A stretch of DNA of 64,000 bases from Streptomyces spororaveus (GTDB lineage Bacteria; Actinomycetota; Actinomycetes; Streptomycetales; Streptomycetaceae). The translations under genes were made by a program, and so were the position numbers. Shown piece by piece: positions 16,087 to 24,820 of the stretch. Every line of letters begins with the position of its first letter. The stretch's first letter is position 1. Where the stretch lies: positions 6,601,501-6,665,500 of the forward strand of contig NZ_BNED01000005.1 in NCBI RefSeq assembly GCF_016755875.1. The letters run 5' to 3'. The notes below the pieces were generated by a model. That model did no database searches, was not told the DNA's origin, and was given only the letters and a program-made list of their open reading frames with translations.

Positions 16087-18315
16087 TCACTCCGGCTGCG
16101 CGCCCGCCGTCGCGAGGGCCGTCAGGAGACCCGTCAGCCGGGTCGTACGCGGCTTCGCCGGTACCTGGGCCACCGCGTGCGGCAGCGCCTGGTCGACCCC
16201 GTGCACCACGGACAGGTGCCGCTCGCCCCGCCCGAACGCCGTGTAGACCCAGTCCCGCGAGAGCGCCTGCGCCGCGTCACCCGGCAGTACGACGACCACC
16301 GCCGGCCAGCGCGTGCCCACCGCCTGGTGCGCCGTCACCGCCCAGCCGTGCCGCACCTGGGATTCGACGAGGTCCTTCGGTACGACGATCCGCGCGCCCG
16401 CCCGGTCCAGATGCAGGCCCTCGGCGTCGGCCGACACCACCCGGGCCGGCAGGGCCCGCCCGGCGGACGGCACGTGCACGACCCGGTCACCGGGGTCGAA
16501 GCCGCCGAAGCGGCCCGGACCCGGGTTCAGCCGCTCCTTCAGGGCGGTGTTCAGCGCCCGGGTGCCCGCCGAGCCGCCGTGGCCCGGGGTGATCACCTGC
16601 ACGCTGTCCGCCGGGATCCCGAAGGCCCGCGGCACCGACTCCGCCACCAGCTGCACGGCCCGGTGCACGGCCTCCCCGGCGTCCTTCACCGGGACGATGA
16701 CGACCTCCTTGCCGGGGGCGTCGACCTGGTTCAGCTCCCCGATGCCGACCCCGGAGACGAGCTCCCCGAGAGGACCCGGGTCGGGCGTACGGGAGACCAG
16801 CTGCGGGCAGGTGCGGGCCGCCAGCAGGTCGGCGAACACCCGCCCGGCCCCGGCGGATCCGAGCACGCCGGGGTCCCCGGAGAGCACCAGCCGGGCCCCG
16901 TCCGGGACGGACTCCACCAGCGCGGCCGCGGTCTCCACATCCAGCTGGGGCGCGTCCAGCACCACCAGCAGGTCCAGCGCGAACTGCCCGTCCGCGTCCC
17001 GCCCGGGCCCCTCGGCCCCGGACAGCAGCCCCGCCACGGTCACCGCGTCCCGGCCGCCGCCGGGGGCGTGCGCGGCGACGCAGGCCCGCAGACCCAGCTC
17101 CCGGGCCGCCGCGGCCAGGGCGACCGGTTCGGCGCGGGCGGCCTCGCCACCGGTGTGGGTGACCAGGCCGTGGCCCGCGACCGCGCGGACCAGCTCGGCG
17201 GCGGAGGGGCTCGGCGCCGCGGCGGCGGCCCGCTCCCAGTCCCCGGGCTCGTCGAAGACACCGGCGGCGAGCCGGGCCAGGCCGTCGGCCAGGCTCTCCT
17301 CGGCCATGGCGGCGCCCTCCAGGCCCACCAGCACACGTACGGGCTGCTCGGCGTCCTCGCCGTCCTCGCCGTTCGCGGTGTCCTCGCCGACCGGCGGCCC
17401 CAGGGGCTCGTGGAAGACCAGCACCGAGCCTTCGGCGATGGCCTGTTCCAGCGCTCCGGCCGGATCCGGTACGCCGTACTGGGCGAGCGCCTTCTCCAGC
17501 ACCGGGGCCTCCAGCGCGGTGTGCCCCTTCAGCCCGGCCTGGGCCAGCAGCCAGCCCACCAGGGCGGAGGTGCGGCGCTCGTCCCCGGGGCCCGCCTCGG
17601 CGCCGAGCAGGGCCCGGGCGAAGCCGTCGGCCTGGGCCGGACGTACGGCGGGGAGCGACAGCAGCCGCCACGGGTTCTCGCCGAGCTGCCCGGCGGCGTC
17701 CTCGCCCAGCGCCGCCGCGGCGGGGCCGGCCAGTGCCTCGGGGGCGCCACCGCGGGCCAGTACGGCCCGTACGCCCTCGACGGCGTCGGCGGAGGGCGCG
17801 GCCACCGCCGCCGGGGCGGCGGGGCGTGGTGCCGGGGGCTCGGCGGGGGCCTTGCGGGGCGCGGCGGGAGCCTCGTCGAAGTACTGGGCGGGCTTCGCAC
17901 CGCTCTCCACGGCCCGTACGGCGGCCAGCAGGTCGGCGGCCTTCCCGCTGAGCTTCGCCCCGGCCTCGACGGGCGCCTCCCGCTCAGCCTTGCGCCGGGC
18001 GATCCGCTCCCGCTCGATCTTCTGGGCGGCCAACTCCGCCTGGGCCTCGCTGAGGGCGGGCGCCGCCTGGGCCTCGGCGGCCGGCTCGACGGTGTCCTCG
18101 GAGCCGGCGCCGGCCTCGGCTTCAGCCCCGGAGCCGTCCGGCCCGGCTTCAGCCCCGGAGCCGTCCGGCCCGGCTTCAGCCCCGGAGCCCTCCGGCCCGG
18201 CCTCCGGCTCCGCGGCCCGTGCCTCGTCGGGTCGGTTCTGGTCCGCGTCGGCCGGCGAGGCCTCGGCGGCCGGTTCCTCGGCGGCAGCGGGCTCGGCTTG
18301 GCGGTCCGTACTCAC
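16087..18315 (-). CDS. RecD-like protein with degenerate ATPase motifs
   Basis: A 742-residue protein. The first 130 residues are acidic and of low complexity, with a ninefold repeat unit like GPDGSGAEA. The rest resembles the RecD2/TraA helicase superfamily: a helix-rich middle, a Walker-B-like strand (DLLVVLDAPQLD), LVLSGDPGVLGSAGAG like motif III, and a C-terminal VTAHQAVGTRWPAVVVVLP plus VYTAFGRGERHL like motifs V-VI. A GxxGxGKS/T Walker A is not visible, and the Walker B Glu is replaced (DAPQ). It may bind DNA without hydrolysing ATP, or be a decaying helicase. The GTG start overlaps the aldo/keto reductase stop (GTGA). Confidence 0.75.
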   Translation of the reverse strand: MSTDRQAEPAAAEEPAAEASPADADQNRPDEARAAEPEAGPEGSGAEAGPDGSGAEAGPDGSGAEAEAGAGSEDTVEPAAEAQAAPALSEAQAELAAQKIERERIARRKAEREAPVEAGAKLSGKAADLLAAVRAVESGAKPAQYFDEAPAAPRKAPAEPPAPRPAAPAAVAAPSADAVEGVRAVLARGGAPEALAGPAAAALGEDAAGQLGENPWRLLSLPAVRPAQADGFARALLGAEAGPGDERRTSALVGWLLAQAGLKGHTALEAPVLEKALAQYGVPDPAGALEQAIAEGSVLVFHEPLGPPVGEDTANGEDGEDAEQPVRVLVGLEGAAMAEESLADGLARLAAGVFDEPGDWERAAAAAPSPSAAELVRAVAGHGLVTHTGGEAARAEPVALAAAARELGLRACVAAHAPGGGRDAVTVAGLLSGAEGPGRDADGQFALDLLVVLDAPQLDVETAAALVESVPDGARLVLSGDPGVLGSAGAGRVFADLLAARTCPQLVSRTPDPGPLGELVSGVGIGELNQVDAPGKEVVIVPVKDAGEAVHRAVQLVAESVPRAFGIPADSVQVITPGHGGSAGTRALNTALKERLNPGPGRFGGFDPGDRVVHVPSAGRALPARVVSADAEGLHLDRAGARIVVPKDLVESQVRHGWAVTAHQAVGTRWPAVVVVLPGDAAQALSRDWVYTAFGRGERHLSVVHGVDQALPHAVAQVPAKPRTTRLTGLLTALATAGAQPE
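18120..18200. repeat. Three 27-bp direct repeats within the RecD-like gene
   Basis: Three consecutive copies of a 27-bp unit (18120-18146, 18147-18173, 18174-18200, the last with one change) encode the acidic Gly/Ser/Ala repeat at the N terminus. Confidence 0.85.
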
Positions 18316-19295
18316 AGCGTGCTCCAGTCCTGATCGGGGTAGCGGTGCACCGGAGCCGAAACATCGTCCAGCGCCCGGCAGATCTCCTCCGGAAGACTAA
18401 GGGCCTCCACCGACAGTGCCGCCGCGAGCTGCGCGGACGTCCGCGCGCCCACGATCGGCGCCACCACCCCCGGCCGGTCCCGGATCCACGCCAGGGCCAC
18501 CTGGAGCGGGGTCACGGCCAGCCCCTGGGCCGCCGTCGCCACCGCGTCCACGATCCGGCCCGCCGCCTCGTCGAGGTACGGGTCCACCAGCGCGGCCAGG
18601 GACTCCGAGGCGCCCCGGGAGTCGGCCGGGGTGCCGTCCCGGTACTTGCCCGTCAGCACCCCGCGGCCCAGCGGCGAGGAGGGCAGCAGACCGATCCCCA
18701 GGTCCAGCGCGGCCGGCAGCACCTCGCGCTCCACCCCGCGCTGGAGCAGGGAGTACTCCATCTGCGTCGAGGCGATCCGGGTGCGCACCCCGGGGGCGGC
18801 GAGCTGCCAGGTCGCCGCCTTCGCCAGCTGCCAGCCGCAGAAGCCCGCCAGCCCCGCGTACCGGGCCCGGCCGCTGCTCACCGCCAGGTCCAGCGCCTGC
18901 AGGGTCTCCTCCAGCGGGGTCGCGGGGTCGAAGGCGTGCACCTGCCAGAGGTCGACGTAGTCGGTGCCCAGCCGGTCCAGCGAGGCGTCGAGGGCGGCGA
19001 GCAGGTGCCCGCGCGAGCCGTCGAACCTCCGGTCGGGGTCCGGCACGCTGCCCGCCTTGGTCGCGATCACCAGGTCCCGGCGCGGCACGAGCCCGCCCAC
19101 CAGCTGCCCGAGGAGGTACTCCGCCTCACCGCCGCCGTACACGTCGGCGGTGTCGACGAGCGTGCCGCCCGCCTCCCAGAACGTCTTCACCTGCTCGGCG
19201 GCGGCTTCCTCGCCGGTGTCGCGGCCCCAGGTGAGGGTGCCGAGGCCGATCCGGGAGACGCGCAGTCCGGTGCGGCCGAGATGCCTCTGCTCCAT
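18312..19295 (-). CDS. Aldo/keto reductase
   Basis: A 327-residue NADPH-dependent oxidoreductase with a TIM-barrel fold. The start (MEQRHLGRTGLRVSRIGLGTLTWG) is the family beginning. The catalytic tetrad is visible: Asp and Tyr in LVDTADVYGGG, Lys in VIATKAG and His in LWQVHAFD. The C-terminal PIVGARTSAQLAAAL binds the cofactor phosphate. The substrate is an unknown aldehyde or ketone. Its stop overlaps the GTG start of the RecD-like gene, suggesting coupled translation of two proteins with no obvious link. A TAGTCT box eight bases upstream suggests little or no leader. Confidence 0.92.
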   Translation of the reverse strand: MEQRHLGRTGLRVSRIGLGTLTWGRDTGEEAAAEQVKTFWEAGGTLVDTADVYGGGEAEYLLGQLVGGLVPRRDLVIATKAGSVPDPDRRFDGSRGHLLAALDASLDRLGTDYVDLWQVHAFDPATPLEETLQALDLAVSSGRARYAGLAGFCGWQLAKAATWQLAAPGVRTRIASTQMEYSLLQRGVEREVLPAALDLGIGLLPSSPLGRGVLTGKYRDGTPADSRGASESLAALVDPYLDEAAGRIVDAVATAAQGLAVTPLQVALAWIRDRPGVVAPIVGARTSAQLAAALSVEALSLPEEICRALDDVSAPVHRYPDQDWSTL

Positions 19296-19362
19296 GACCG
19301 CTGAGACTACTGGGGCGCTGACGCGGAGGACCTTGGCGCGCTACAGTCCCCGCACACCAACG

Positions 19363-19376
19363 TTACTGATCGGTAA
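19363..19376. promoter_or_regulatory. Operator-like palindrome upstream of the LLM oxidoreductase
   Basis: TTACTGATCGGTAA is a 14-bp palindrome apart from one T-G pair, 20 bases before the start codon. This is the size and place of a TetR-type operator, but no regulator gene is adjacent. Confidence 0.4.
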
Positions 19377-19396
19377 ACCGGTAAGGGGACGAACAC

Positions 19397-20446
19397 ATGC
19401 GGCTCGGCATCAATCTTGGTTACTGGGGCGCGGGCATGGACGCCGACAACCTCGCCGTCGCCCAGGAGGCCGACCGCCTGGGTTACGACGTCTGCTGGGC
19501 CGCCGAGGCCTACGGCTCCGACGCCCCGACCGTGCTCGCCTGGGTCGCCGCCCAGACCGAGCGCATCGACGTGGGTTCGGCGATCCTCCAGATCCCGGCC
19601 CGCCAGCCCGCGATGACCGCCATGACCGCGGCCACCCTCGACTCGCTGACCAAGGGCCGCTTCCGGCTCGGCCTCGGCGTCTCCGGCCCCCAGGTCTCCG
19701 AGGGCTGGTACGGCGTCAAGTTCGACAAGCCGCTGGCCCGCACCCGCGAGTACGTGGAGATCGTCCGCAAGGCCATGACCCGCGAGCGGCTCTCCTACGA
19801 GGGCGAGCACTGGACCCTGCCGCTGCCGGGCGGTCCGGGCAAGCCGCTGAAGCTGACCGTGCACCCCGAGCGCGAGCACATCCCGCTCTACATCGCCGCC
19901 ATCGGGCCGAAGAACCTGGAGCAGACCGGCGAGATCGCCGACGGCGCCCTGCTGATCTTCCCGGCCGCCGAGCACCTGGAGGCCACCGCCCTCACCCACA
20001 TCCGGGCGGGCCGCGAGAAGGCCGGGCTCACGATGGAGGGCTTCGACGTCTGTCCGACCGTGCCGCTGGCCCTCGGCGAGGACGTGAACGCGCTCGCGGA
20101 CATGTTCCGCCCGTACACCGCCCTGTACGTGGGCGGCATGGGCAGCCGGAAGCAGAACTTCTACAACCAGCTGGCCCAGCGCATGGGCTACGAGAAGGAA
20201 GCCGCCGAGATCCAGGACAAGTACCTGGCCGGCGACAAGAACGGCGCGGCCGAGGCCGTCCCGCACTCGCTGATCGACTCGACGACGCTGCTCGGTCCGG
20301 TCGCGCGGATCGCCGACGGGATGCGGGCCTACGCGGAGGCCGGGGTCACCACCCTCACGCTGGCCCCGGCCGGATTCACGCTGGACGAGCGGATCGCCGC
20401 GCTGCGCGCCGGCACCGAGGCCATGGAGCTGGCGGGCCTCGCCTGA
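19397..20446 (+). CDS. LLM-class, probably F420-dependent oxidoreductase
   Basis: A 349-residue protein of the bacterial luciferase-like superfamily with a TIM barrel. The N terminus (MRLGINLGYWGAGMDADNLAVAQEADRLGYD) and FRLGLGVSGPQVSEGWYG are typical of actinobacterial F420-dependent members related to mycobacterial enzymes. F420 rather than FMN is inferred from the taxon and family branch. The substrate is unknown. An AAGGGGAC site precedes the ATG. A palindromic operator candidate sits in the promoter. A GC hairpin follows the stop. Confidence 0.88.
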   Translation: MRLGINLGYWGAGMDADNLAVAQEADRLGYDVCWAAEAYGSDAPTVLAWVAAQTERIDVGSAILQIPARQPAMTAMTAATLDSLTKGRFRLGLGVSGPQVSEGWYGVKFDKPLARTREYVEIVRKAMTRERLSYEGEHWTLPLPGGPGKPLKLTVHPEREHIPLYIAAIGPKNLEQTGEIADGALLIFPAAEHLEATALTHIRAGREKAGLTMEGFDVCPTVPLALGEDVNALADMFRPYTALYVGGMGSRKQNFYNQLAQRMGYEKEAAEIQDKYLAGDKNGAAEAVPHSLIDSTTLLGPVARIADGMRAYAEAGVTTLTLAPAGFTLDERIAALRAGTEAMELAGLA

Positions 20447-20453
20447 TCCGGGA

Positions 20454-20478
20454 GGCCGGCGCGGGGTCCGCGCCGGCC
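20454..20478 (+). terminator. Terminator after the LLM oxidoreductase gene
   Basis: A perfect 11-bp stem (20454-20464 with 20468-20478) closes on a three-base loop, eight bases after the stop. Confidence 0.7.
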
Positions 20479-20658
20479 CGGGGTTCTGCGGCCGTGGTGG
20501 GGGCTCGGGGGGTCTTCCCCGCCACGGCCGACACAGCGAACAACGCCGCGGACGCCCGCCGGGTTACGCGCGGCGGCCCAACCCCCGATTTCGTTCATTC
20601 GGGCGAGTCGTGCGACCCATCGGTTGCCCGCCCCGCCCACCGGCGTTTGACTCGTCCC

Positions 20659-21486
20659 ATGCTCTCTGCCCGCAGCCTGTTCCAGGAGATCGTCGACAAC
20701 GACGACTCCTTCCAGCTGTTCTGCTCCATCGCCGCCAGCGGGGAGACCCAGGGCGGCTGGGAGAACGCCCGTATCGCGGCCCTGGTGCCGGACGGCATGC
20801 GCCACCTCGCGCCCAAGATCACCCGACACGGCGCCGACGAGGACAAGCACGGCCGGATCTTCCACGCCCTGCTCCGCAAGCGCGGGCTGCCCGCGGTCCC
20901 GGTACCCCCGGAGACCGACTACACGATGCTGCTGGAGCGCCGCGGCATCGGCCTCGCGCACGAGAAGCTGCGCCGCGAGGCGGCGCTGACCGAGCAGGAC
21001 ATCGTCGTCTACCTCGCGCACAGCCGCGTCACCGAACAGCGCGCCGCCGACCAGATGGAGATGCTGGTCAGGTACTTCGGCGACCACCCCGAGGTCGGCA
21101 AGGCGATCCACATGATCAGCCACGACGAGGACAACCACCTCGCCTACTGCCACGAGGAACTGCTGCGCCTCGCCCGGGCCGGACACGGCCGGGCCATCCA
21201 GCGGGTGCTCCGTGAGAGCGCCCTCGCCGAGATCTCCGTCTACCGGGACGTGAGCCTCGCCGTCATGGGCCACATGGGACGGCTGCTGCACTGGTCCGCC
21301 CCGAAGGCGGCCGCGCTCGCCGCCGGCATCCGCGCGATGTACGCGTACGAGCGGTTCAGCGGCTGGCACCGGATGGTGAACCTGCGGCTGCCGGAGCACC
21401 TGGACGCACTCGGCGGGCCGCCGGCCGCCGCCGGGTTCGCCCACGCGCCCCGCGAGCGGGAACTCAGAGCCAGCCCCGGCGCTTGA
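20659..21486 (+). CDS. Ferritin-like di-iron domain protein
   Basis: A 275-residue all-helical protein. Glu/His pairs that could bind two irons occur in GADEDKHGRIF and SHDEDNHLAYCHEEL, matching the ferritin-like superfamily. The exact activity (oxidation of an unknown substrate, or iron handling) is not known. There is no signal peptide. The start has no Shine-Dalgarno sequence; TTGACT six bases upstream could be a poor -10 of a leaderless promoter. Its last 23 bases overlap the 3' end of corA on the opposite strand, so neither gene has room for its own terminator there. Confidence 0.85.
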   Translation: MLSARSLFQEIVDNDDSFQLFCSIAASGETQGGWENARIAALVPDGMRHLAPKITRHGADEDKHGRIFHALLRKRGLPAVPVPPETDYTMLLERRGIGLAHEKLRREAALTEQDIVVYLAHSRVTEQRAADQMEMLVRYFGDHPEVGKAIHMISHDEDNHLAYCHEELLRLARAGHGRAIQRVLRESALAEISVYRDVSLAVMGHMGRLLHWSAPKAAALAAGIRAMYAYERFSGWHRMVNLRLPEHLDALGGPPAAAGFAHAPRERELRASPGA

Positions 21487-22456
21487 ACATCCGGTGCAGG
21501 CCCAGACACGCGGCCGCCATCACCACCAGCACCGCCGGATAGCCCCAGACGTGCCCGAGCTCCGGCATGTGCTCGAAGTTCATGCCGTAGATCCCCGCCA
21601 CCATCGTGGGCACGGCCGCCATCGCCGCCCAGGCCGAGATCTTGCGCATGTCGTCGTTCTGCCGCAGCCCCATCTGCGCGAGGTGCGCGGCGAGGGCGTC
21701 CGACAGCAGCCGGTCCAGGCCCTCGATGTACTCGTTGGCCTTGGTCAGGTGGTCCGCGACGTCACGGAAGAACGGCTGGGCGTGATCGTGGACGAAGGGC
21801 ACCTCCCCGAAGGCGAGCCGGTCCATCGGCTGGAGCAGCGGGCTCGTCGCCCGCCGGAACTCCAGCACCTGCCGCTTGAAGCCGTAGATCCGGGCGGCGG
21901 TGTTCTTGGTGTCCGAGGCGCTCGGGGCGAAGACCTCGGCCTCCAGCTCTTCCAGGTCCGCCTGGAGCTCGGCCGCCACCTCGATGTAGTGGTCGACCAC
22001 CGCGTCGGACACCGCGTACAGCACCGCCGTCGGGCCGTGCCGCAGCACGTCCGGCTCCTGCTCCAGCCGGTGGCGCACGGCGGCCAGCGGGGCCCCCTCG
22101 CCGTGCCGGACCGTGACGACGAACGAGTCCCCTATGAAGACCATCAGCTCGCCCGCCGTCACCGTGTCCGTGCCCTCGTCGTAGAGCACCGGCTTGAGGA
22201 CGACGAACAGCGAATCGTCGTACACCTCCAGCTTCGGACGCTGGTGCGCGGTCAGCGCGTCCTCCACCGCCAGCGGGTGCAGGCCGAACTCCTGGCTGAC
22301 GTGGTCGAATTCCTTCGCCGTCGGCTCGTGCATGCCGACCCACAGGAAGGCGTCACCGGCGGCCCGGGCCTCGTCGAGGGCGTCCGAGAAGTCGTCCGGT
22401 CCCTCGGTACGGCGGCCGTCCCGGTAAATCGCGCAGTCGACAATCACGCGGGGCAT
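21464..22456 (-). CDS. corA: CorA family Mg2+/Co2+ channel
   Basis: A 330-residue divalent-cation channel. A large cytoplasmic N-terminal domain precedes two C-terminal membrane helices. The pore signature YGMNFEHMPE lies at the end of the first helix (VPTMVAGIYGMN), and the last residues are basic (HRMFKRRGWL). The protein should form a pentamer in the cytoplasmic membrane and import Mg2+ when the cytoplasmic level is low. The start at 22456 has a GGGAAGA site. It is divergent from the phosphatase gene across only 54 bases. Confidence 0.95.
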   Translation of the reverse strand: MPRVIVDCAIYRDGRRTEGPDDFSDALDEARAAGDAFLWVGMHEPTAKEFDHVSQEFGLHPLAVEDALTAHQRPKLEVYDDSLFVVLKPVLYDEGTDTVTAGELMVFIGDSFVVTVRHGEGAPLAAVRHRLEQEPDVLRHGPTAVLYAVSDAVVDHYIEVAAELQADLEELEAEVFAPSASDTKNTAARIYGFKRQVLEFRRATSPLLQPMDRLAFGEVPFVHDHAQPFFRDVADHLTKANEYIEGLDRLLSDALAAHLAQMGLRQNDDMRKISAWAAMAAVPTMVAGIYGMNFEHMPELGHVWGYPAVLVVMAAACLGLHRMFKRRGWL

Positions 22457-22498
22457 TCTTCCCTGCCCGCGGCCCGCACGCACACCCGCGGCAGCGCA

Positions 22499-22504
22499 TA
22501 CGCT
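22499..22504 (+). promoter_or_regulatory. -10 box, leaderless promoter of the phosphatase gene
   Basis: TACGCT ends six bases before the ATG at 22511, with no ribosome site. Confidence 0.45.
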
Positions 22505-22510
22505 GGCCCC

Positions 22511-23230
22511 ATGGCCACGCTGATCCTCGTACGACACGGGCGGTCCACCGCCAACACCGCCGGGCTGCTCGCCGGATGGACCCCCGGAGTGGGCCTCGAC
22601 GAGCGCGGCGCGGAGCAGGCCGCCGCGCTGCCCGGCCGACTGGCGGGGGTGCCGCTCGCCGCCGCCGTCACCAGCCCGCTGCAGCGTTGCCGGGAGACCC
22701 TCGCGCCCCTGCTCGCCGCCCGGCCGGAGCTGGAGCTTCACACCGACGAGCGGATCGGGGAGTGCCACTACGGCGAGTGGTCCGGCCGCAAGCTGTCCGA
22801 GCTCTCCGACGAACCGCTGATGAAGATCGTCCAGCAGCACCCGTCGGCCGCGGCCTTCCCCGGCGGCGAGTCCATGCGCGCCATGCAGGCGCGCGCCGTG
22901 GACGCCGTACGCGACTGGGACGCGCGGGTCGAGCAGGAACACGGCAGCGACGCCGTCTTCCTGATGTGCTCGCACGGCGACATCATCAAGTCCCTCGTCG
23001 CGGACGCCCTGGGCATGCACCTGGACCTCTTCCAGCGCATCCACGTCGACCCCTGCTCGGTGACCGCCATCCGGTACACCACCACCCGGCCGTTCGTGTT
23101 CCGGCTCGGCGACACCGGCGACTTCGGCTCGCTCGTCCGGCGCCCGGCCGCACCGGAGACCGTCGCCTCGGACAAAGACACCGAAGACGCCGGGAACGCC
23201 GTCGTGGGAGGCGGCGCGGGCGCGGCTTGA
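22511..23230 (+). CDS. Histidine phosphatase family protein, MSMEG_4193 type
   Basis: A 239-residue phosphatase/mutase of the histidine phosphatase superfamily. The phospho-accepting His is in LILVRHGRSTAN. Other active-site residues are in TSPLQRCRET (Arg), ECHYGEWSG (Glu) and LMCSHGDIIK (second His). It matches the actinobacterial MSMEG_4193 family, which is found beside DUF3090, SCO1664-family and mshC genes, as here. Its substrate is unknown. The C-terminal 40 residues are low complexity. The gene begins a run of four same-strand genes that ends with mycothiol synthesis. Confidence 0.9.
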   Translation: MATLILVRHGRSTANTAGLLAGWTPGVGLDERGAEQAAALPGRLAGVPLAAAVTSPLQRCRETLAPLLAARPELELHTDERIGECHYGEWSGRKLSELSDEPLMKIVQQHPSAAAFPGGESMRAMQARAVDAVRDWDARVEQEHGSDAVFLMCSHGDIIKSLVADALGMHLDLFQRIHVDPCSVTAIRYTTTRPFVFRLGDTGDFGSLVRRPAAPETVASDKDTEDAGNAVVGGGAGAA

Positions 23231-23307
23231 TCGCCCGGCGCAGTAGGGTGGACGGGCCAACACAAGGGCGCAGACCTGCCCCTGCCGCCGAGACTTGGAG
23301 ACTGGAC

Positions 23308-23898
23308 GTGCCCCGTCAGGTGTTCCTCTACGACCCCCCGGACCGCTTCGTGGCCGGCACGGTCGGTCTGCCGGGACGCCGTACGTTCTTCCTGCAGGCC
23401 TCCGCCGGCCCCCGCGTCACCAGCGTTTCCCTGGAGAAGACCCAGGTAGCGGCGCTGGCCGAGCGGATGGACGAGCTGCTGGACGAGGTCGTACGGCGGA
23501 CCGGCGGCAATGCCCCGGTCCCGGCCGTCGCCCCCGCCGAGGCCGCCGACACCGCGCCGCTGGACGTCCCGGTCGACGAGGAGTTCCGCGTCGGCACCAT
23601 GGCCCTGGCCTGGGACGGCGAGGAGCAGCGCATGATCGTCGAGGCCCAGGCGCTGGTCGAACTCGACGCCGACTCCGACGAGGACCTCGCCGACGCCGAG
23701 GAGCGGCTGCTCCAGGACGAGGAGAACGGCCCGCCGATGCTGCGGGTCCGCCTCAGCGGCGCCCAGGCCCGGGCCTTCGCCAAGCGGGCCCTGGACGTCG
23801 TCAACGCCGGCCGCCCGCCGTGCCCGCTGTGCAGCCTCCCGCTGGACCCCGAGGGGCACGTGTGCCCGCGCCAGAACGGCTACCGGCGCCAGGTGTGA
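23308..23898 (+). CDS. DUF3090 family protein with C-terminal zinc ribbon
   Basis: A 196-residue protein of the actinobacterial DUF3090 family. The N-terminal part is a beta-rich domain (VFLYDPPDRFVAGTVGLPG), and the middle contains acidic helices. The end has CPLCSLPLDPEGHVCPRQNG, which could bind zinc with a Cys/His set. The function is unknown. The start is GTG at 23308. Its stop overlaps the start of the next gene (GTGA at 23895-23898), and the two families occur together in many actinobacteria, implying a shared complex or pathway. Confidence 0.9.
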   Translation: MPRQVFLYDPPDRFVAGTVGLPGRRTFFLQASAGPRVTSVSLEKTQVAALAERMDELLDEVVRRTGGNAPVPAVAPAEAADTAPLDVPVDEEFRVGTMALAWDGEEQRMIVEAQALVELDADSDEDLADAEERLLQDEENGPPMLRVRLSGAQARAFAKRALDVVNAGRPPCPLCSLPLDPEGHVCPRQNGYRRQV

Positions 23899-24710
23899 CG
23901 GACATGGGGGAGCTGGAGGAACTGCTCGCCAAGGGCGAGCTCACCGTCATCGGCAGGATCCGGGAGGCGTCCAACGCCGTCCTGCTGTGCAGCGTCACGT
24001 ACGGGGGCGTGAGCGCCGACTGCGTATACAAGCCGGTCAAGGGCGAGCGGCCGCTGTGGGACTTCCCCGACGGGAACCTCGCCCGCCGGGAGGTCGCCGC
24101 CTACCTGATCTCCGAGGCCACCGGGTGGGGACTGGTCCCCGCCACCGTGCTGCGCGACGGACCCTACGGCGAGGGCATGGTCCAGCGGTGGATCGAGGCG
24201 GAGCGGCCGGACGAGGAAGCCCCGCTGGGCGCGCTCCTCGGGCTCGTCGACGGCGAGGAGGCGGGGGAGGGCTGGAAGGCCGTCGCGCTCGCCGAGGTCG
24301 GCGAGGGCCGCACCGCGCTGCTCGTGCACGCCGACGACCCCCGGCTGCGCCGGCTCGCCGTACTCGACGCCGTGATCAACAACGGCGACCGCAAGGGCGG
24401 CCACCTGCTGCCCGCGCCGGACGGACGGCTCTACGCCATCGACCACGGAGTGACCTTCCACACCGAGGACAAGCTGCGCACCCTGCTGTGGGGCTGGGCG
24501 GGCGAGCCCCTGACCGGCGAGGCGCGCGAGGTGCTGGCCGCGCTGGCCGCCGGACTGGCCGACGGAGCCCCGCTCGCCACCCGGCTGGCCGAACTGATCA
24601 CGCCGGTCGAGCTGGCCGCCGTACGGGCCCGGGTGGAGCACCTGCTGCGCACGGGCACCCATCCCGAGCCGTCCGGGCAGTGGCCGGCGATCCCCTGGCC
24701 ACCGGTCTGA
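23895..24710 (+). CDS. SCO1664 family protein, phosphatidylinositol-kinase-like fold
   Basis: A 271-residue protein of the actinobacterial family named for SCO1664. The sequence (CVYKPVKGERPLWDFPDGNLARREVAAYLI, given here as CVYKPVKGERP then LARREVAAYL) and VINNGDRKGGHLL with YAIDHGVTFH resemble the PI3/4-kinase-like kinase fold: Lys for ATP, NNGDRK as a catalytic-loop-like motif, and IDHG as the metal motif. Kinase activity is therefore possible but not shown. It overlaps the DUF3090 gene by four bases, with an alternative ATG at 23904. mshC lies downstream with its own promoter. Confidence 0.88.
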   Translation: MTDMGELEELLAKGELTVIGRIREASNAVLLCSVTYGGVSADCVYKPVKGERPLWDFPDGNLARREVAAYLISEATGWGLVPATVLRDGPYGEGMVQRWIEAERPDEEAPLGALLGLVDGEEAGEGWKAVALAEVGEGRTALLVHADDPRLRRLAVLDAVINNGDRKGGHLLPAPDGRLYAIDHGVTFHTEDKLRTLLWGWAGEPLTGEAREVLAALAAGLADGAPLATRLAELITPVELAAVRARVEHLLRTGTHPEPSGQWPAIPWPPV

Positions 24711-24808
24711 ATCGGCCACCGGCCATACGCACAGATCCGGCCAGACCGCAAGAGTGCCGATCAAGACAACAGTGCAGGTCCAGTTCGTTTCCGGAACATC
24801 CGTCCGGT

Positions 24809-24814
24809 TAGGCT
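24809..24814 (+). promoter_or_regulatory. -10 box, leaderless promoter of mshC
   Basis: TAGGCT ends six bases before the mshC ATG at 24821, with no ribosome site. mshC therefore probably has its own leaderless transcript. Confidence 0.5.
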
Positions 24815-24820
24815 CGACAC

